Source: Halomonas alimentaria (GTDB lineage Bacteria > Pseudomonadota > Gammaproteobacteria > Pseudomonadales > Halomonadaceae). From it: a stretch of 64,000 nt of DNA. This document shows positions 39,401-47,054 of the stretch, in pieces. The notes under the pieces were generated by a model. That model worked only from the letters and a program-made list of their open reading frames with translations. It did no database searches and was not told the origin of the DNA. The position numbers and the translations under genes are program-made. Position 1 is the first letter of the stretch. Each line of letters starts with the position of its first letter. The DNA lies in assembly GCF_009902005.1 (NCBI RefSeq), contig NZ_WUTT01000001.1, forward strand, positions 2,693,862 through 2,757,861, given 5' to 3'.

Positions 39401-39582
39401 TGGGCCACCGTCTCGGCGTCGGCACCGGGGAACTGGGCGGTCACCGAGACGGTGGGGGGCACCACGCTGGGATACTGCTCGATGGGCAGCACGCGCATGC
39501 TGGCCACCCCGACCACTGTCAGGATGATCGCCAGTACCGTGGCGAAGATCGGCCGCTTGATGAAGAAGTTGGAGAAGCTCAT
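36403..39582 (-). CDS. RND multidrug efflux permease (HAE1/AcrB family)
   Basis: The 1059-residue inner-membrane drug/proton antiporter has the RND architecture: an N-terminal span, a large periplasmic porter domain, membrane helices, a second periplasmic domain and C-terminal helices. The proton-relay region SIGIVVDDAILVVENVERVL contains the paired Asp of TM4. It starts FFIKRPIFATVLAI, as in AcrB. It overlaps the adaptor gene by 4 bp. Substrates cannot be predicted, but solvent/antibiotic/bile-type efflux is usual for AcrB-like pumps. Confidence 0.95.
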   Translation of the reverse strand: MSFSNFFIKRPIFATVLAIILTVVGVASMRVLPIEQYPSVVPPTVSVTAQFPGADAETVAQTVAAPLAEAINGVEDMLYMTSTSADNGMMSLSVAFDIGTDGDINTINVNNRVQGALSQLPEQVQSQGVTVELRSSSILMLVALISPEGDYDNVFMQNYATLNILDELRQVPGVGEAEVLGGGEFAMRIWMDPDKLAQYDLTPTEVAAAIRSQNTEVPAGSLASTPQSEPRAFTYTITAGGRLNNVDDFREIFLRTNPDGSSLRLQDVARIELGASFYGVGAKLNGATMTPIIINQQPGANALETAQTVHNTMAELEERFPPGLEYVVPYDTTLFIGASVDTVTKVFIEAFLIVGVILFIFLQNWRFTVIAMSVVPVSVLATFAGFYMFGFSINLLTLFALVLSIGIVVDDAILVVENVERVLSEDEEITVTQATIRAMKEVGGPVIATSLIMAAVFVPVAFLGGFTGQIYQQFALTVAISVAFSALMALTFTPALSAVFIKHKPQLGESKLMRAVNTPLRLFDSLFAGITAGYMWVVKVLVRFWGLALLLTGLVIGGSWWLYQTTPSTLVPETDQGVVLASIQLPDSASLDRTRAYMDELSSRIEEIEGVEYSSAVAGYDILSSAVNSARGVMFINMLPWEERELTADELVGRIMQLGAQVPGGSAMAFNVPPIMGLSTTGGFTGYLQSFEGATPQELFQASLKVMQAAGENPVLQRVFTTFNVNVPGYRAEIDQQKALSYGVSLQQLNSTLSNTFGNGFVNYFSYQNRNFQVYLQNEDEFRKTPDDMGKVYVRGGNGERIPLSEFVTLERQAKPAVVSRFGVYLGAQFQGGPAPGYSSGEAIAAMEEIVAEELGNNWGMGWTGTAYQESQMGSTASLAIIFGLLMVFLILAAQYESWSLPLAVLTATPFAFLGGIGGIVLRGLDTSVYVEIGMLVVVGLAAKNAILIVEFAELQRKELGKTIREAAISAAELRFRPIVMTSLAFIFGTLPLALASGASDVSSHHIGTTVAVGMGSVAVLGSFFIPSFYAMIASISAWLGRKLRGKEGQHQAPASEQG

Positions 39583-40850
39583 GAGGCGTTGTCCTCAGCG
39601 CCCTCCGCGGGTGCCCCCGACTCGGCCTCGGCCGCCGCTTCCACTTCCTGCTGCTCGGCCTGGCGTTCCTGCTCCTCGACCTCCTCGACGATCTCGCCGG
39701 CCTCGCCATCGAAGGGCTGCGGGTCGATGGTCACCCCCGGCTCGATGCCAGCCAGGTCACCGACCACCACGCGCTCGCCCTCCTCGACGCCGTCGCGCAG
39801 GATCTGCCAGGGTCCGGCCACCTCGCCCAGGCCGACCGGACGGGCACGGGCCACATTGTCCTCGTCGAGCACGAATACCTGGGGCCCCATCAGGCCCTGG
39901 CCGACGGCGATCTCGGGCACCGCCAGCACCTCGAAGCGCTTGAGTCCCTCGAGCCCGACACGCACGAACTGCCCGGGAAGCACACGCCCCTCGGGGTTGG
40001 TGAAGGTGGCACTGGCCTGAACGGTACTGGTGCCCTCCTCCACACGGGAGCCGAGGAAGTCCAGGCGCCCCTCGAGGCGCTCGCCGGCGTTGCCATCCAG
40101 GCCAGGCACCTGCAGAACCGCTCTGATCTCGGCGATATCTCCGCTGCCCGCCAGCTGGCGGCGCAGCTCGAAGGCATCGCGTTGGGGCAGCTGGAAGCGC
40201 ACCTCCAGCGGGTCCAGCGGCGTGATGGTGGCAAGCTGGGTGCCGTTGCTCACCAGATTGCCCACGTTGACCCGGGAGAGGCTGATCATTCCCGACACCG
40301 GCGCGGTGACCTCGGCGTAGTCGAGATCAATGCGCGCGCTGGCCAGGGCCGCCTCGGCCTGGGCCACCGCTGCGCGCGCCACGCCGAGTTCGGAACGTGC
40401 CTGGTCATACTGCTGTCGGCTCACCGAGTTCTGGCTGAGCAGGCGCTCGAAGCGGGTGGCATCGCGCTGAGCACGCTCCAGTTCGGCGCGAGCGCTCTGC
40501 AGGTCGGCCTCACGCTGATTGACCACCGCCTGGTAGACGTCCGGCTCGATGGAGTAGAGCACCTGCCCCTCCTCCACCATCTCGCCGGGTTCGAAGTGTC
40601 GCTGCTCCAGGGTGCCGGTGACGCGCGCCACCAGGGTGACCTCGTCGTCGCTGCGCAGCAGCGAGGGATAGGAGCGCTCCAGGGCAACATCCTGGCGGGA
40701 CAGCTCGGCCACCTCCACCGGGTGCGGCGGCTTCTCCTGCCCGCCCTGCTGGGCCTGCGCAGGAGCCTCGTCCTGACCACAGGCGGCCAGGAACAGGCCG
40801 GCGACCAGGACGAGGAGGCCCGCCCGGCCGAATCGGAATGCAGTCTTCAT
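39579..40850 (-). CDS. RND efflux periplasmic adaptor lipoprotein
   Basis: The 423-residue membrane fusion protein (AcrA/MexA-like) has a lipobox LAAC with Cys24, then a beta-barrel, lipoyl and coiled-coil hairpin organisation (about 60-250), with long QREADLQSARAELERAQRDA-type coil segments. The C-terminus is Glu/Ala rich. It couples the permease to the TolC-type channel. An upstream palindrome (40892-40917) with a promoter suggests TetR repression. Confidence 0.93.
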   Translation of the reverse strand: MKTAFRFGRAGLLVLVAGLFLAACGQDEAPAQAQQGGQEKPPHPVEVAELSRQDVALERSYPSLLRSDDEVTLVARVTGTLEQRHFEPGEMVEEGQVLYSIEPDVYQAVVNQREADLQSARAELERAQRDATRFERLLSQNSVSRQQYDQARSELGVARAAVAQAEAALASARIDLDYAEVTAPVSGMISLSRVNVGNLVSNGTQLATITPLDPLEVRFQLPQRDAFELRRQLAGSGDIAEIRAVLQVPGLDGNAGERLEGRLDFLGSRVEEGTSTVQASATFTNPEGRVLPGQFVRVGLEGLKRFEVLAVPEIAVGQGLMGPQVFVLDEDNVARARPVGLGEVAGPWQILRDGVEEGERVVVGDLAGIEPGVTIDPQPFDGEAGEIVEEVEEQERQAEQQEVEAAAEAESGAPAEGAEDNAS

Positions 40851-40891
40851 GTGCGTGGGGTTCCCGTTATGACGTCAAGGTGGAACGAATC

Positions 40892-40917
40892 TTACATTCA
40901 TTCTTGTATGGATGTAA
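40892..40917 (-). promoter_or_regulatory. TetR-type operator before the RND operon
   Basis: A palindrome with outer arms TTACAT (40892-40897) and ATGTAA (40912-40917) contains CTTGTATG, shared with the tetR operator. On the minus strand TTTACA and TAAGAT lie 18 bp apart across the same sequence, so binding would block a promoter. Confidence 0.6.
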
Positions 40918-40969
40918 ACATTAGCCGCCTAAGCAAAGCCCAGACGGCCAATGCCCGCGATACCTGCCG

Positions 40970-42472
40970 CTAGGGCGTGGGGCGCTCGCCGATATCCATC
41001 ACCGGGTCGCCCCCCCCCTCGTCCGGTAGCTGAAAATCAACGCTGCCGCCATCGAGCCAGGCGTTGACCTCGGCCAGGGCCTCCTCGTCGAGGGTGCCGG
41101 CCTGCTGACGCAGCGTCAGCAGGTTGATCACGTAGTCGTAGCGGGCGCTGGCCAGGTCGGCGATGGCATCGTAGAGGCTCTGCTCGGCGTTGAGCACATC
41201 GACGATATTGCGGGTGCCCACCTCGTAGCCGGCGCGGGTAGCATCCAGGGCGCTCTGGTTGGAGACCACCGCCTGGGCGCGCGCCTCCACCGTGGAGACG
41301 TCGTTGGTCACCCGGGTATAGCTGGAGCGTACGTCCTGGATGGTGCTGCGCCGCTGAGCCTCGAAGTCATACTGGGAGGACTCCAGCAGATAGGTGTTCT
41401 GACGCACCGAGGCACTGGTGCGTCCACCGGTATAGAGCGGCAAAGTCGCTTCCAAGCCAATCCGGCTATCCGAGTCGTAACCAGTTAGACCATCGGTATC
41501 GCTATCCGAATAGTTGTAGTTGGCGAAGGCGTTGACCTGCGGGAGGCGCCCGGCGCGGGCGATCTCCACCGCACTGCGCGACACCTCGATGCCGGCCTGG
41601 CTGGCCAGTACCTGGGGGTTGTTCTGCATGGCCAGCTCCACCCAGGCACCGCGATCGGTCGGTGTAGGTGGGGCGATGGCAAGCTCCTCGCCCAGGGCAT
41701 CGATGCTGTCGTAGCGCTGGCCGGTAAGCCGCTCCAGGGCCTCGAAGCGCACCTGCAGGTCGCTCTCGGCGGCGATGCGGACCGCCCTGGCCTGGTCGAA
41801 GGCCGCCTTGGCCTCCTCCACTTCGGTGATGGCGATCAGGCCCACCTCGAACTGCTCACGGGCCTGCTCGAGCTGGCGATTGATGGCGCGCTCCTGGGCG
41901 CGGCGCGCCTCCAACACCTCATGGGCACGCAGGATCTCGAAGTAGGCGCTGGCCACCTCGATCAGCACGCCCTGCTCGGTGGCGGCCAGGAGATAAAGTT
42001 GCTCATCAATCTGGCGCTCACTGCGCTCCACCTGGCGACTATCGATGGCATTGAATAGAGCCTGAGTAGCACGAAGCTCAAGTCCAACACTGTTGATATT
42101 GTCATCTTGCGGTTGAGAACCGCTCGATTGTGCGGCAGCAAACGCTTGCAGTTCATCACTGAACCCGCTGAGATCTGGGCCAGAGCCAGATCTGGCCTGA
42201 CTCTCGTACTCTCGGCTGTGGGCCAGGTTACCGGTGACACTGACCTGGGGCAGCAGGTCGGCCCGCTCCACGTCGCGCCCGGCCTCGACGCCGCTGGTCT
42301 GGGAGCGCGCCGAGGCCAGCTCGGCGTTGTTCTGCAGGGCGTCCTGGGCGATGGTCAGCAGGTCCGCCGCCTGGGCAGGTGCCGCCAGGGCGGAAGCCAC
42401 CATCATCGGCAGCAGGGCGCGGCGCAGCACTCGTGCAGGGCGGGCACAACGCGACGGGCAGGGTGACGTCAT
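40970..42472 (-). CDS. tolC: TolC-family outer-membrane efflux channel
   Basis: The 500-residue channel protomer has a signal peptide (RRALLPMMVASALAAPAQA) and the TolC repeat with DLLTIAQDALQNNAELASA and the later YDYVINLLTLRQQAGTLDEEAL. Start at ATG 42472 is supported by the signal peptide and GAGGAT ribosome site; the upstream frame is unconserved. Residues about 82-128 and 317-342, which correspond to the two extracellular loops of TolC, are encoded by visibly lower-G+C DNA than the rest. It likely serves the RND pump next to it and perhaps other exporters. Confidence 0.9.
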   Translation of the reverse strand: MTSPCPSRCARPARVLRRALLPMMVASALAAPAQAADLLTIAQDALQNNAELASARSQTSGVEAGRDVERADLLPQVSVTGNLAHSREYESQARSGSGPDLSGFSDELQAFAAAQSSGSQPQDDNINSVGLELRATQALFNAIDSRQVERSERQIDEQLYLLAATEQGVLIEVASAYFEILRAHEVLEARRAQERAINRQLEQAREQFEVGLIAITEVEEAKAAFDQARAVRIAAESDLQVRFEALERLTGQRYDSIDALGEELAIAPPTPTDRGAWVELAMQNNPQVLASQAGIEVSRSAVEIARAGRLPQVNAFANYNYSDSDTDGLTGYDSDSRIGLEATLPLYTGGRTSASVRQNTYLLESSQYDFEAQRRSTIQDVRSSYTRVTNDVSTVEARAQAVVSNQSALDATRAGYEVGTRNIVDVLNAEQSLYDAIADLASARYDYVINLLTLRQQAGTLDEEALAEVNAWLDGGSVDFQLPDEGGGDPVMDIGERPTP

Positions 42473-42500
42473 CGGCTCATCCTCGATCGATGGAAGGTTG

Positions 42501-42525
42501 ATATACATACATTGTCGCATGTTCG
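42501..42525 (-). promoter_or_regulatory. TetR-operator-like site before the TolC gene
   Basis: On the minus strand ACATGCGACAATGTATGTATAT resembles the tetR operator (ACATGC then TGTATGTAAAT) with four extra bases in the centre. It lies 29-53 bp upstream of the start codon, overlapping the expected promoter position. Confidence 0.5.
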
Positions 42526-42596
42526 TGGATCGATTCCACCTTATCATCGAGGATAAATATGGCATATCGTGGACTCCCAGGCGGCGGAGGCGCAGC

Positions 42597-43439
42597 ATGC
42601 AGCACCTTGAATGGATCAGCGTAGACGATCTCGACGTGGCCGTGAGGGTCTGGCACCCCGGCGCCTCCCGCACACTGGTGGCCTGGCACGGCCTGGCCCG
42701 TCACGGTGGTGACTTCGCGGCCCTCGCCCACCGCCTCGGCCCCGGGTGGCGGGTGCTGGCACCGGACACCCCGGGACGCGGCCTCTCCACCTGGTCGCCT
42801 CGGCCCGAACGCGACTACACCTACGCCCGCTACGCCGAGATCGCCCGCGTCATGCTCGACCACTTCGCTCTCGAGCGAGCGGCCTGGCTGGGCACCTCCA
42901 TGGGCGGCCTGCTGGGCCTGCGCCTGGCGGCCGAGCCGGCCACCGCCTCGCGCATCGAGCGCCTGGTGCTCAACGATATCGGGCCCGAACTCGAGCCGGC
43001 CGGCCTGGAGGAGCTCGGCGACTATTTCTCGCGCCCCCATGAGTTTTCGACCTTCCAGGACCTCGCGGTGGAGCTGCGCCATCACTATGCCGGCTTCGGC
43101 ATCGCCGATGACGACACCTGGCGTCGCCTGGCGCTGGAGAGCGCACGCCGCCTGCCCGACGGGCGCTGGAGCTTCCACTACGACCCTGACATCACCGCGC
43201 AGTTTGCCCACGATACCCCGCGGGACCTGTGGGCCGACTGGCACGCCCTGCGTTGCCCGGCGATGGTGATCCGCGGCGCCGACTCGCCCCTGCTTGCCGC
43301 CACCACGGTGGCGCGCATGGCCGAGACGCAGCCCGGGCTCATCACCCTGGAGGCGGCCGGCTGCGGCCATGCCCCCTTCCTCGATCGCGACAGCCAGGTC
43401 GAGCCGCTGCGTCGCTTCCTCGCCGCCGAGGAGCCCTGA
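42597..43439 (+). CDS. Alpha/beta hydrolase
   Basis: The 280-residue protein has the alpha/beta hydrolase fold: VAWHGLARHGGDFAALAHRL (oxyanion region), the nucleophile elbow LGTSMGG (Ser), and Asp/His candidates in IRGADSPL and GCGHAPF. The start is at ATG 42597 with GGCGGAGG. It is followed by a GTG start for the MlaE-type gene one base after the stop, so it probably belongs to the lipid-transport operon. A lipid ester substrate is plausible but unproven. Confidence 0.87.
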   Translation: MQHLEWISVDDLDVAVRVWHPGASRTLVAWHGLARHGGDFAALAHRLGPGWRVLAPDTPGRGLSTWSPRPERDYTYARYAEIARVMLDHFALERAAWLGTSMGGLLGLRLAAEPATASRIERLVLNDIGPELEPAGLEELGDYFSRPHEFSTFQDLAVELRHHYAGFGIADDDTWRRLALESARRLPDGRWSFHYDPDITAQFAHDTPRDLWADWHALRCPAMVIRGADSPLLAATTVARMAETQPGLITLEAAGCGHAPFLDRDSQVEPLRRFLAAEEP

Positions 43440-43440
43440 G

Positions 43441-44562
43441 GTGGCATCGCAACCCGGAGAGCTTCTCCTCGAGGCGGGCACCCCGCACCCGCGTGGCGAC
43501 TGGACCCTCGAGCACCACACCAACCTGCGCCACCGCATCGATGCGGCGCGCCGTGCGGGGGCCGGCGCTCCCGAGTCGCTTGACGAGATCGCCGCCATCG
43601 ATACCGCTGGCGCCGCACTGCTTGCCGAGCTCACCGGTGCCGAGTATCTGGCAGGAATCGATGAGCGGGCCCCGGGACTTCCCGCCGAACGCCGAGCCCT
43701 GCTGCGGGCGGTGGGCGAGGCACTCACCCGCTGCGAGACTCCGGCCGCGCCACGCCCCCATCCCCTGCGTGGCCCGCTGGCCGATATCGGACGCCGCATG
43801 GAAGGCATCGGCCGCCAGCAGACGCAACTGCTCGGCTTTATCGGCCAGGTACTCGCCACCCTGGCCACCAGCCTCTGGCGGCCCAGGCGCTGGCGCCTCA
43901 CCTCGGTGGTCTCCCAGGTTCACCAGACCGGCCTGGATGCCCTGCCCATCGTCGCCCTGCTCACCTTCCTGGTGGGGGCGGTGGTGGCGTTTCTCGGCGC
44001 CACGGTGCTGCGCGACTTCGGCGCCACCCTCTACACGGTCCACCTGGTGGCCTACGCCTTCCTGCGCGAGTTCGGTGTGATCCTGGCCGCCATCCTGCTG
44101 GCCGGGCGTACCGCCAGCGCCTTCACCGCCCAGCTCGGCGCCATGAAGGCCAACGAGGAACTCGACGCCCTGCGCACCCTGGGCCTCGACCCGGTGGAAC
44201 TGCTGGTGCTGCCGCGGGTGGTGGCACTCTGCATCAGCCTGCCGATCCTCACCTTCGTGGGAATGCTCAGTGGCATCCTCGGCGGCGCCATGGTCTGCCT
44301 GGTGGCCCTGGACATCTCGGCGGCCCAGTTCCTGGCCATCCTCGAACGCGACATCGCCGTGCAGCACTTCCTGGTGGGCATCGGCAAGGCCCCGTTGTTC
44401 GCCTTCGTGGTCGCGGTGATCGGCTGCCTGGAGGGCTTCAAGGTCAGCGGTAGCGCCCAGTCGGTGGGCGAACACACCACCTCGAGCGTGGTGCAGTCGA
44501 TCTTCATGGTGATCCTGCTCGATGCGGTGGCCGCGCTGTTCTGCATGGAGATGGGCTGGTGA
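43441..44562 (+). CDS. MlaE-family ABC permease with STAS-like N-terminus
   Basis: The 373-residue protein has a soluble N-terminal region (about 1-115) with a STAS-like pattern, including GDWTLEHHTNLRHRIDAA and IAAIDTAGAALLAEL, then an MlaE/DUF140 permease with five to six spans. The MlaE signature FGVILAAILLAGRTASAFTAQLG and the loop NEELDALRTLGLDPVELLVLPR are clear. It starts at GTG, one base beyond the hydrolase stop. It pairs with the downstream ATPase and MCE protein to move lipids between membranes. Confidence 0.9.
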   Translation: MASQPGELLLEAGTPHPRGDWTLEHHTNLRHRIDAARRAGAGAPESLDEIAAIDTAGAALLAELTGAEYLAGIDERAPGLPAERRALLRAVGEALTRCETPAAPRPHPLRGPLADIGRRMEGIGRQQTQLLGFIGQVLATLATSLWRPRRWRLTSVVSQVHQTGLDALPIVALLTFLVGAVVAFLGATVLRDFGATLYTVHLVAYAFLREFGVILAAILLAGRTASAFTAQLGAMKANEELDALRTLGLDPVELLVLPRVVALCISLPILTFVGMLSGILGGAMVCLVALDISAAQFLAILERDIAVQHFLVGIGKAPLFAFVVAVIGCLEGFKVSGSAQSVGEHTTSSVVQSIFMVILLDAVAALFCMEMGW

Positions 44563-45350
44563 GCGAGACGCCGCAACCACTGATTCGCGTGCGCGACCTG
44601 GAGAACCGCTTCGGCCGCCATGTCGTGCACCAGGGGCTGGACCTGGACCTCTACCCCGGCGAGATCCTCGGCGTGGTGGGCGGCTCCGGCACCGGCAAGT
44701 CGGTACTCTTGCGCAGCATCGTCGGCCTGCTACGCCCCAGCGCCGGCAGCATCGAGGTGTTCGGCCAGGACCTGCAGCGCCTGCCCGCCGCAGAGCGCTC
44801 GCACCTCGAGCAGCGCTTCGGCGTGCTCTTCCAGCGCGGGGCACTGTTCACCTCGCTGACCCTGGCCGAGAACGTCGCCCTGCCGCTGATCGAGCATGCC
44901 GGCCTGCCCCGGCCCGAGGCCGAGGCGCTGGCCCGGCTCAAGCTGGCCCTGGCCGGACTGCCGGGCCAGGCCGCCACCCAGTACCCGGCCGAGCTCTCCG
45001 GCGGCATGATCAAGCGCGCCGCACTGGCCCGCGCCCTGGCGCTGGACCCCGAGGTCCTGTTCCTGGATGAGCCCACCGCGGGCCTGGACCCGATCGGGGC
45101 GGCCGCCTTCGACCAGCTGCTGCTGACCCTGCGTGACGCCCTGGGGCTGAGCGTGTTCCTGGTCACCCACGATCTGGATACCCTCTACACGGCCTGCGAC
45201 CGGGTAGCGGTGCTGGCCCGCGGGCACGTGCTGGTGGCCGACCGCCTCGAGAGCGTGGCGGCCACCGATGACGACTGGATTCGCGACTACTTTCACGGCC
45301 CACGTGGCCGCGCGGCCGAAGGCGCCGCTCGCACCGCCAAGGAGAGTTGA
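44559..45350 (+). CDS. MlaF-family ABC ATPase
   Basis: The 263-residue ATPase has Walker A GGSGTGKS, the signature ELSGGMIKRAALARAL and Walker B VLFLDEPTAGLDP. The LSGGMIKR signature is typical of MCE (Mla) ATPases. It overlaps the permease gene by 4 bp and lies 2 bp from the MCE gene. Confidence 0.95.
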   Translation: MSETPQPLIRVRDLENRFGRHVVHQGLDLDLYPGEILGVVGGSGTGKSVLLRSIVGLLRPSAGSIEVFGQDLQRLPAAERSHLEQRFGVLFQRGALFTSLTLAENVALPLIEHAGLPRPEAEALARLKLALAGLPGQAATQYPAELSGGMIKRAALARALALDPEVLFLDEPTAGLDPIGAAAFDQLLLTLRDALGLSVFLVTHDLDTLYTACDRVAVLARGHVLVADRLESVAATDDDWIRDYFHGPRGRAAEGAARTAKES

Positions 45351-45352
45351 CC

Positions 45353-46291
45353 ATGGAGCCCCGCGCCCACCACGTGCTGATCGGCCTGTTCACCGTGCTC
45401 GCCCTGGGTGGCGCCCTGCTGTTCGCGTTATGGATGGGCAAGTCGAGTCTCGACCGCAATGACACCTGGTACGAGGTAGTCTTCGACCGGGCGGTCAGCG
45501 GCCTGGCCGAGGGCAACGCCGTGCAGTACAGCGGCATCGAGGTGGGTAACGTGGCCGAACTGCACCTCGACCCCAAGGATCCACGCCGGGTGCGCGCGCT
45601 GATCCGTATCGATGCCAGCGTGCCGATCAAGGCCGATACCCGCGCCAGCCTGGCACTCGCCAATATCACCGGCAGCATGAACATCCAGCTCTATGGCGGC
45701 ACCCCGGAGAGCGAGCGCCTGGTGGGCAATCGCGAGAATCCCCCGGTGATCCGGGCCCGCCCCTCACCGCTGAGCTCGCTGCTCAGCAACAGCGAACAGC
45801 TGATGATCCGCTTCAATCGCCTGCTCGATGGCGCCAGTGAGCTGCTCTCCGACGACAACGTCGCGCACCTGTCACGGAGCCTGGCCAACCTGGAGCAGGC
45901 CACCGCCCGCCTCTCCGGCGACGAGCTCGACCTGGCGGCCCTCGGCGAGCGCGTCGAAGCCACCCTGATCCAGGCCGAGGCGACGCTTGAGACCTACGCC
46001 CGGTTTGGCGAGCGTGCCGACCGGCTGCTCGACGCGGAGGGCCGGCGCACCCTGAGCCACGCCGAACGCGCCATGGCCTCCCTGGAAGAGGGTGCCGGCC
46101 GGCTGGCCCGCCTGACCGCCGACCACGAACAGGAGATCGCCCGCGGACTGCAGGGCATCGGCGAGCTCGATCCTGCCATGCGGGAACTGCACGCCGCGCT
46201 GCGCGCCCTCAACCGCCTGGTGCGGCGCCTCGAGGATAGCCCCGCCGACACCCTGCTGGGCCGCGACCCGCTGCCCCAGTACGAACCTTGA
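45353..46291 (+). CDS. MCE-domain (MlaD-like) protein
   Basis: The 312-residue protein has an N-terminal membrane anchor (about 6-28), a single MCE domain (about 38-115, with FDRAVSGLAEGNAVQYSGIEVG) and a long helical region rich in Leu and Ala (about 140-300) that could form a hydrophobic conduit. ATG 45353 was preferred, since AAGGAGAG lies just upstream; TTG at 45347 is an alternative. It is the periplasm-spanning substrate-binding component. Confidence 0.9.
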   Translation: MEPRAHHVLIGLFTVLALGGALLFALWMGKSSLDRNDTWYEVVFDRAVSGLAEGNAVQYSGIEVGNVAELHLDPKDPRRVRALIRIDASVPIKADTRASLALANITGSMNIQLYGGTPESERLVGNRENPPVIRARPSPLSSLLSNSEQLMIRFNRLLDGASELLSDDNVAHLSRSLANLEQATARLSGDELDLAALGERVEATLIQAEATLETYARFGERADRLLDAEGRRTLSHAERAMASLEEGAGRLARLTADHEQEIARGLQGIGELDPAMRELHAALRALNRLVRRLEDSPADTLLGRDPLPQYEP

Positions 46292-46352
46292 AAGTACACC
46301 CCTTGAAAGTACGCCCCTTGAACATACACGCCATGAGAGTCCAGCCCATGAG
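46286..46352 (+). repeat. 15-bp tandem repeats across the MCE stop and lipoprotein start
   Basis: Four 15-bp units (46286-46300, 46301-46315, 46316-46330 and 46331-46345) of form CCTTGAAAGTACACC, drifting to CCATGAGAGTCCAGC, plus a partial fifth. The first unit contains the TGA stop of the MCE gene. Because the unit is a multiple of three, the downstream frame stays open. Confidence 0.8.
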
Positions 46353-46959
46353 CCCACGCCACCTTGCCCCCACCCTGCTGGCCCTGCTGCTGGTGCTTGC
46401 GGCCGGCTGCACGATCCTGCCCGAGCGCGAGCCCCAGCGGCTGTTCGCCCTGCCCGGGGGTACCGATATCGATGCCTTGGGCCCGACCACGACCGCTACC
46501 CTGCGCATCGATTCGCTTACTGCCAGCGCGCCTCACGGCGGCAACCGGCTGCTGGTGATGCCGCGTGCCAATGAGTTCGAGGCCTGGGCCGGGGTGCGCT
46601 GGCGGGACGACGCCCCGCGACTGCTGCAGGAGCGATTGCTCGAGGCCTTTCGCCACGCCGGGCGCCTGGGCGGCGTGATCGACGATACCAGCAGCGCACG
46701 CAGCGACGCGGTCCTGGGCGGCCATCTCGCGGCCTTTCACCTGCGCCTCGACGGTGATGCTCGCCGGGCCGTGGTGCGCCTGGACGCCCAGCTGATCGAC
46801 GAATCCAGTCGCAAGCTGCTGGCCAGCCGCCGCTTCGAGACCATGGCCGAGGCCAGCGACGCCACGCCCGAGGCGGCGGTGATGGCCTTCGGTGTGGCAA
46901 GCGATGAGCTCGCCGAAGTTCTGACAGGCTGGGCGATAGAGGTTCTGGAGGACCAGTAG
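46348..46959 (+). CDS. ABC-type transport auxiliary lipoprotein (PqiC/DUF330-like)
   Basis: The 203-residue lipoprotein has signal peptide MSPRHLAPTLLALLLVLAAGC (Cys21). Its fold resembles the PqiC/YmbA group that partners MCE transporters in the outer membrane. Start ATG 46348 is chosen because upstream codons are products of the 15-bp tandem repeat; TTG and ATG codons further upstream would add a repetitive pentapeptide extension. It is the last gene of the hydrolase-MCE operon. Confidence 0.8.
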   Translation: MSPRHLAPTLLALLLVLAAGCTILPEREPQRLFALPGGTDIDALGPTTTATLRIDSLTASAPHGGNRLLVMPRANEFEAWAGVRWRDDAPRLLQERLLEAFRHAGRLGGVIDDTSSARSDAVLGGHLAAFHLRLDGDARRAVVRLDAQLIDESSRKLLASRRFETMAEASDATPEAAVMAFGVASDELAEVLTGWAIEVLEDQ

Positions 46960-47054
46960 ATCATCAGGATGCCACAGTTCCTTGATATAGCTCACGGCAC
47001 CTCCGGCGGATAACGTGCATCATCAAGGGAGTTCCAGGAATGGGGAGAATCGGC

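Noticed and set aside
42541-42560. Inverted repeat TTATC/GATAA upstream of the hydrolase gene
   Set aside because: Five-base arms are expected by chance in a window of this size.
46288-46347. Upstream extension of the PqiC-like lipoprotein
   Set aside because: The residues come from a 15-bp tandem repeat and would place 20 residues in front of a complete lipoprotein signal peptide.
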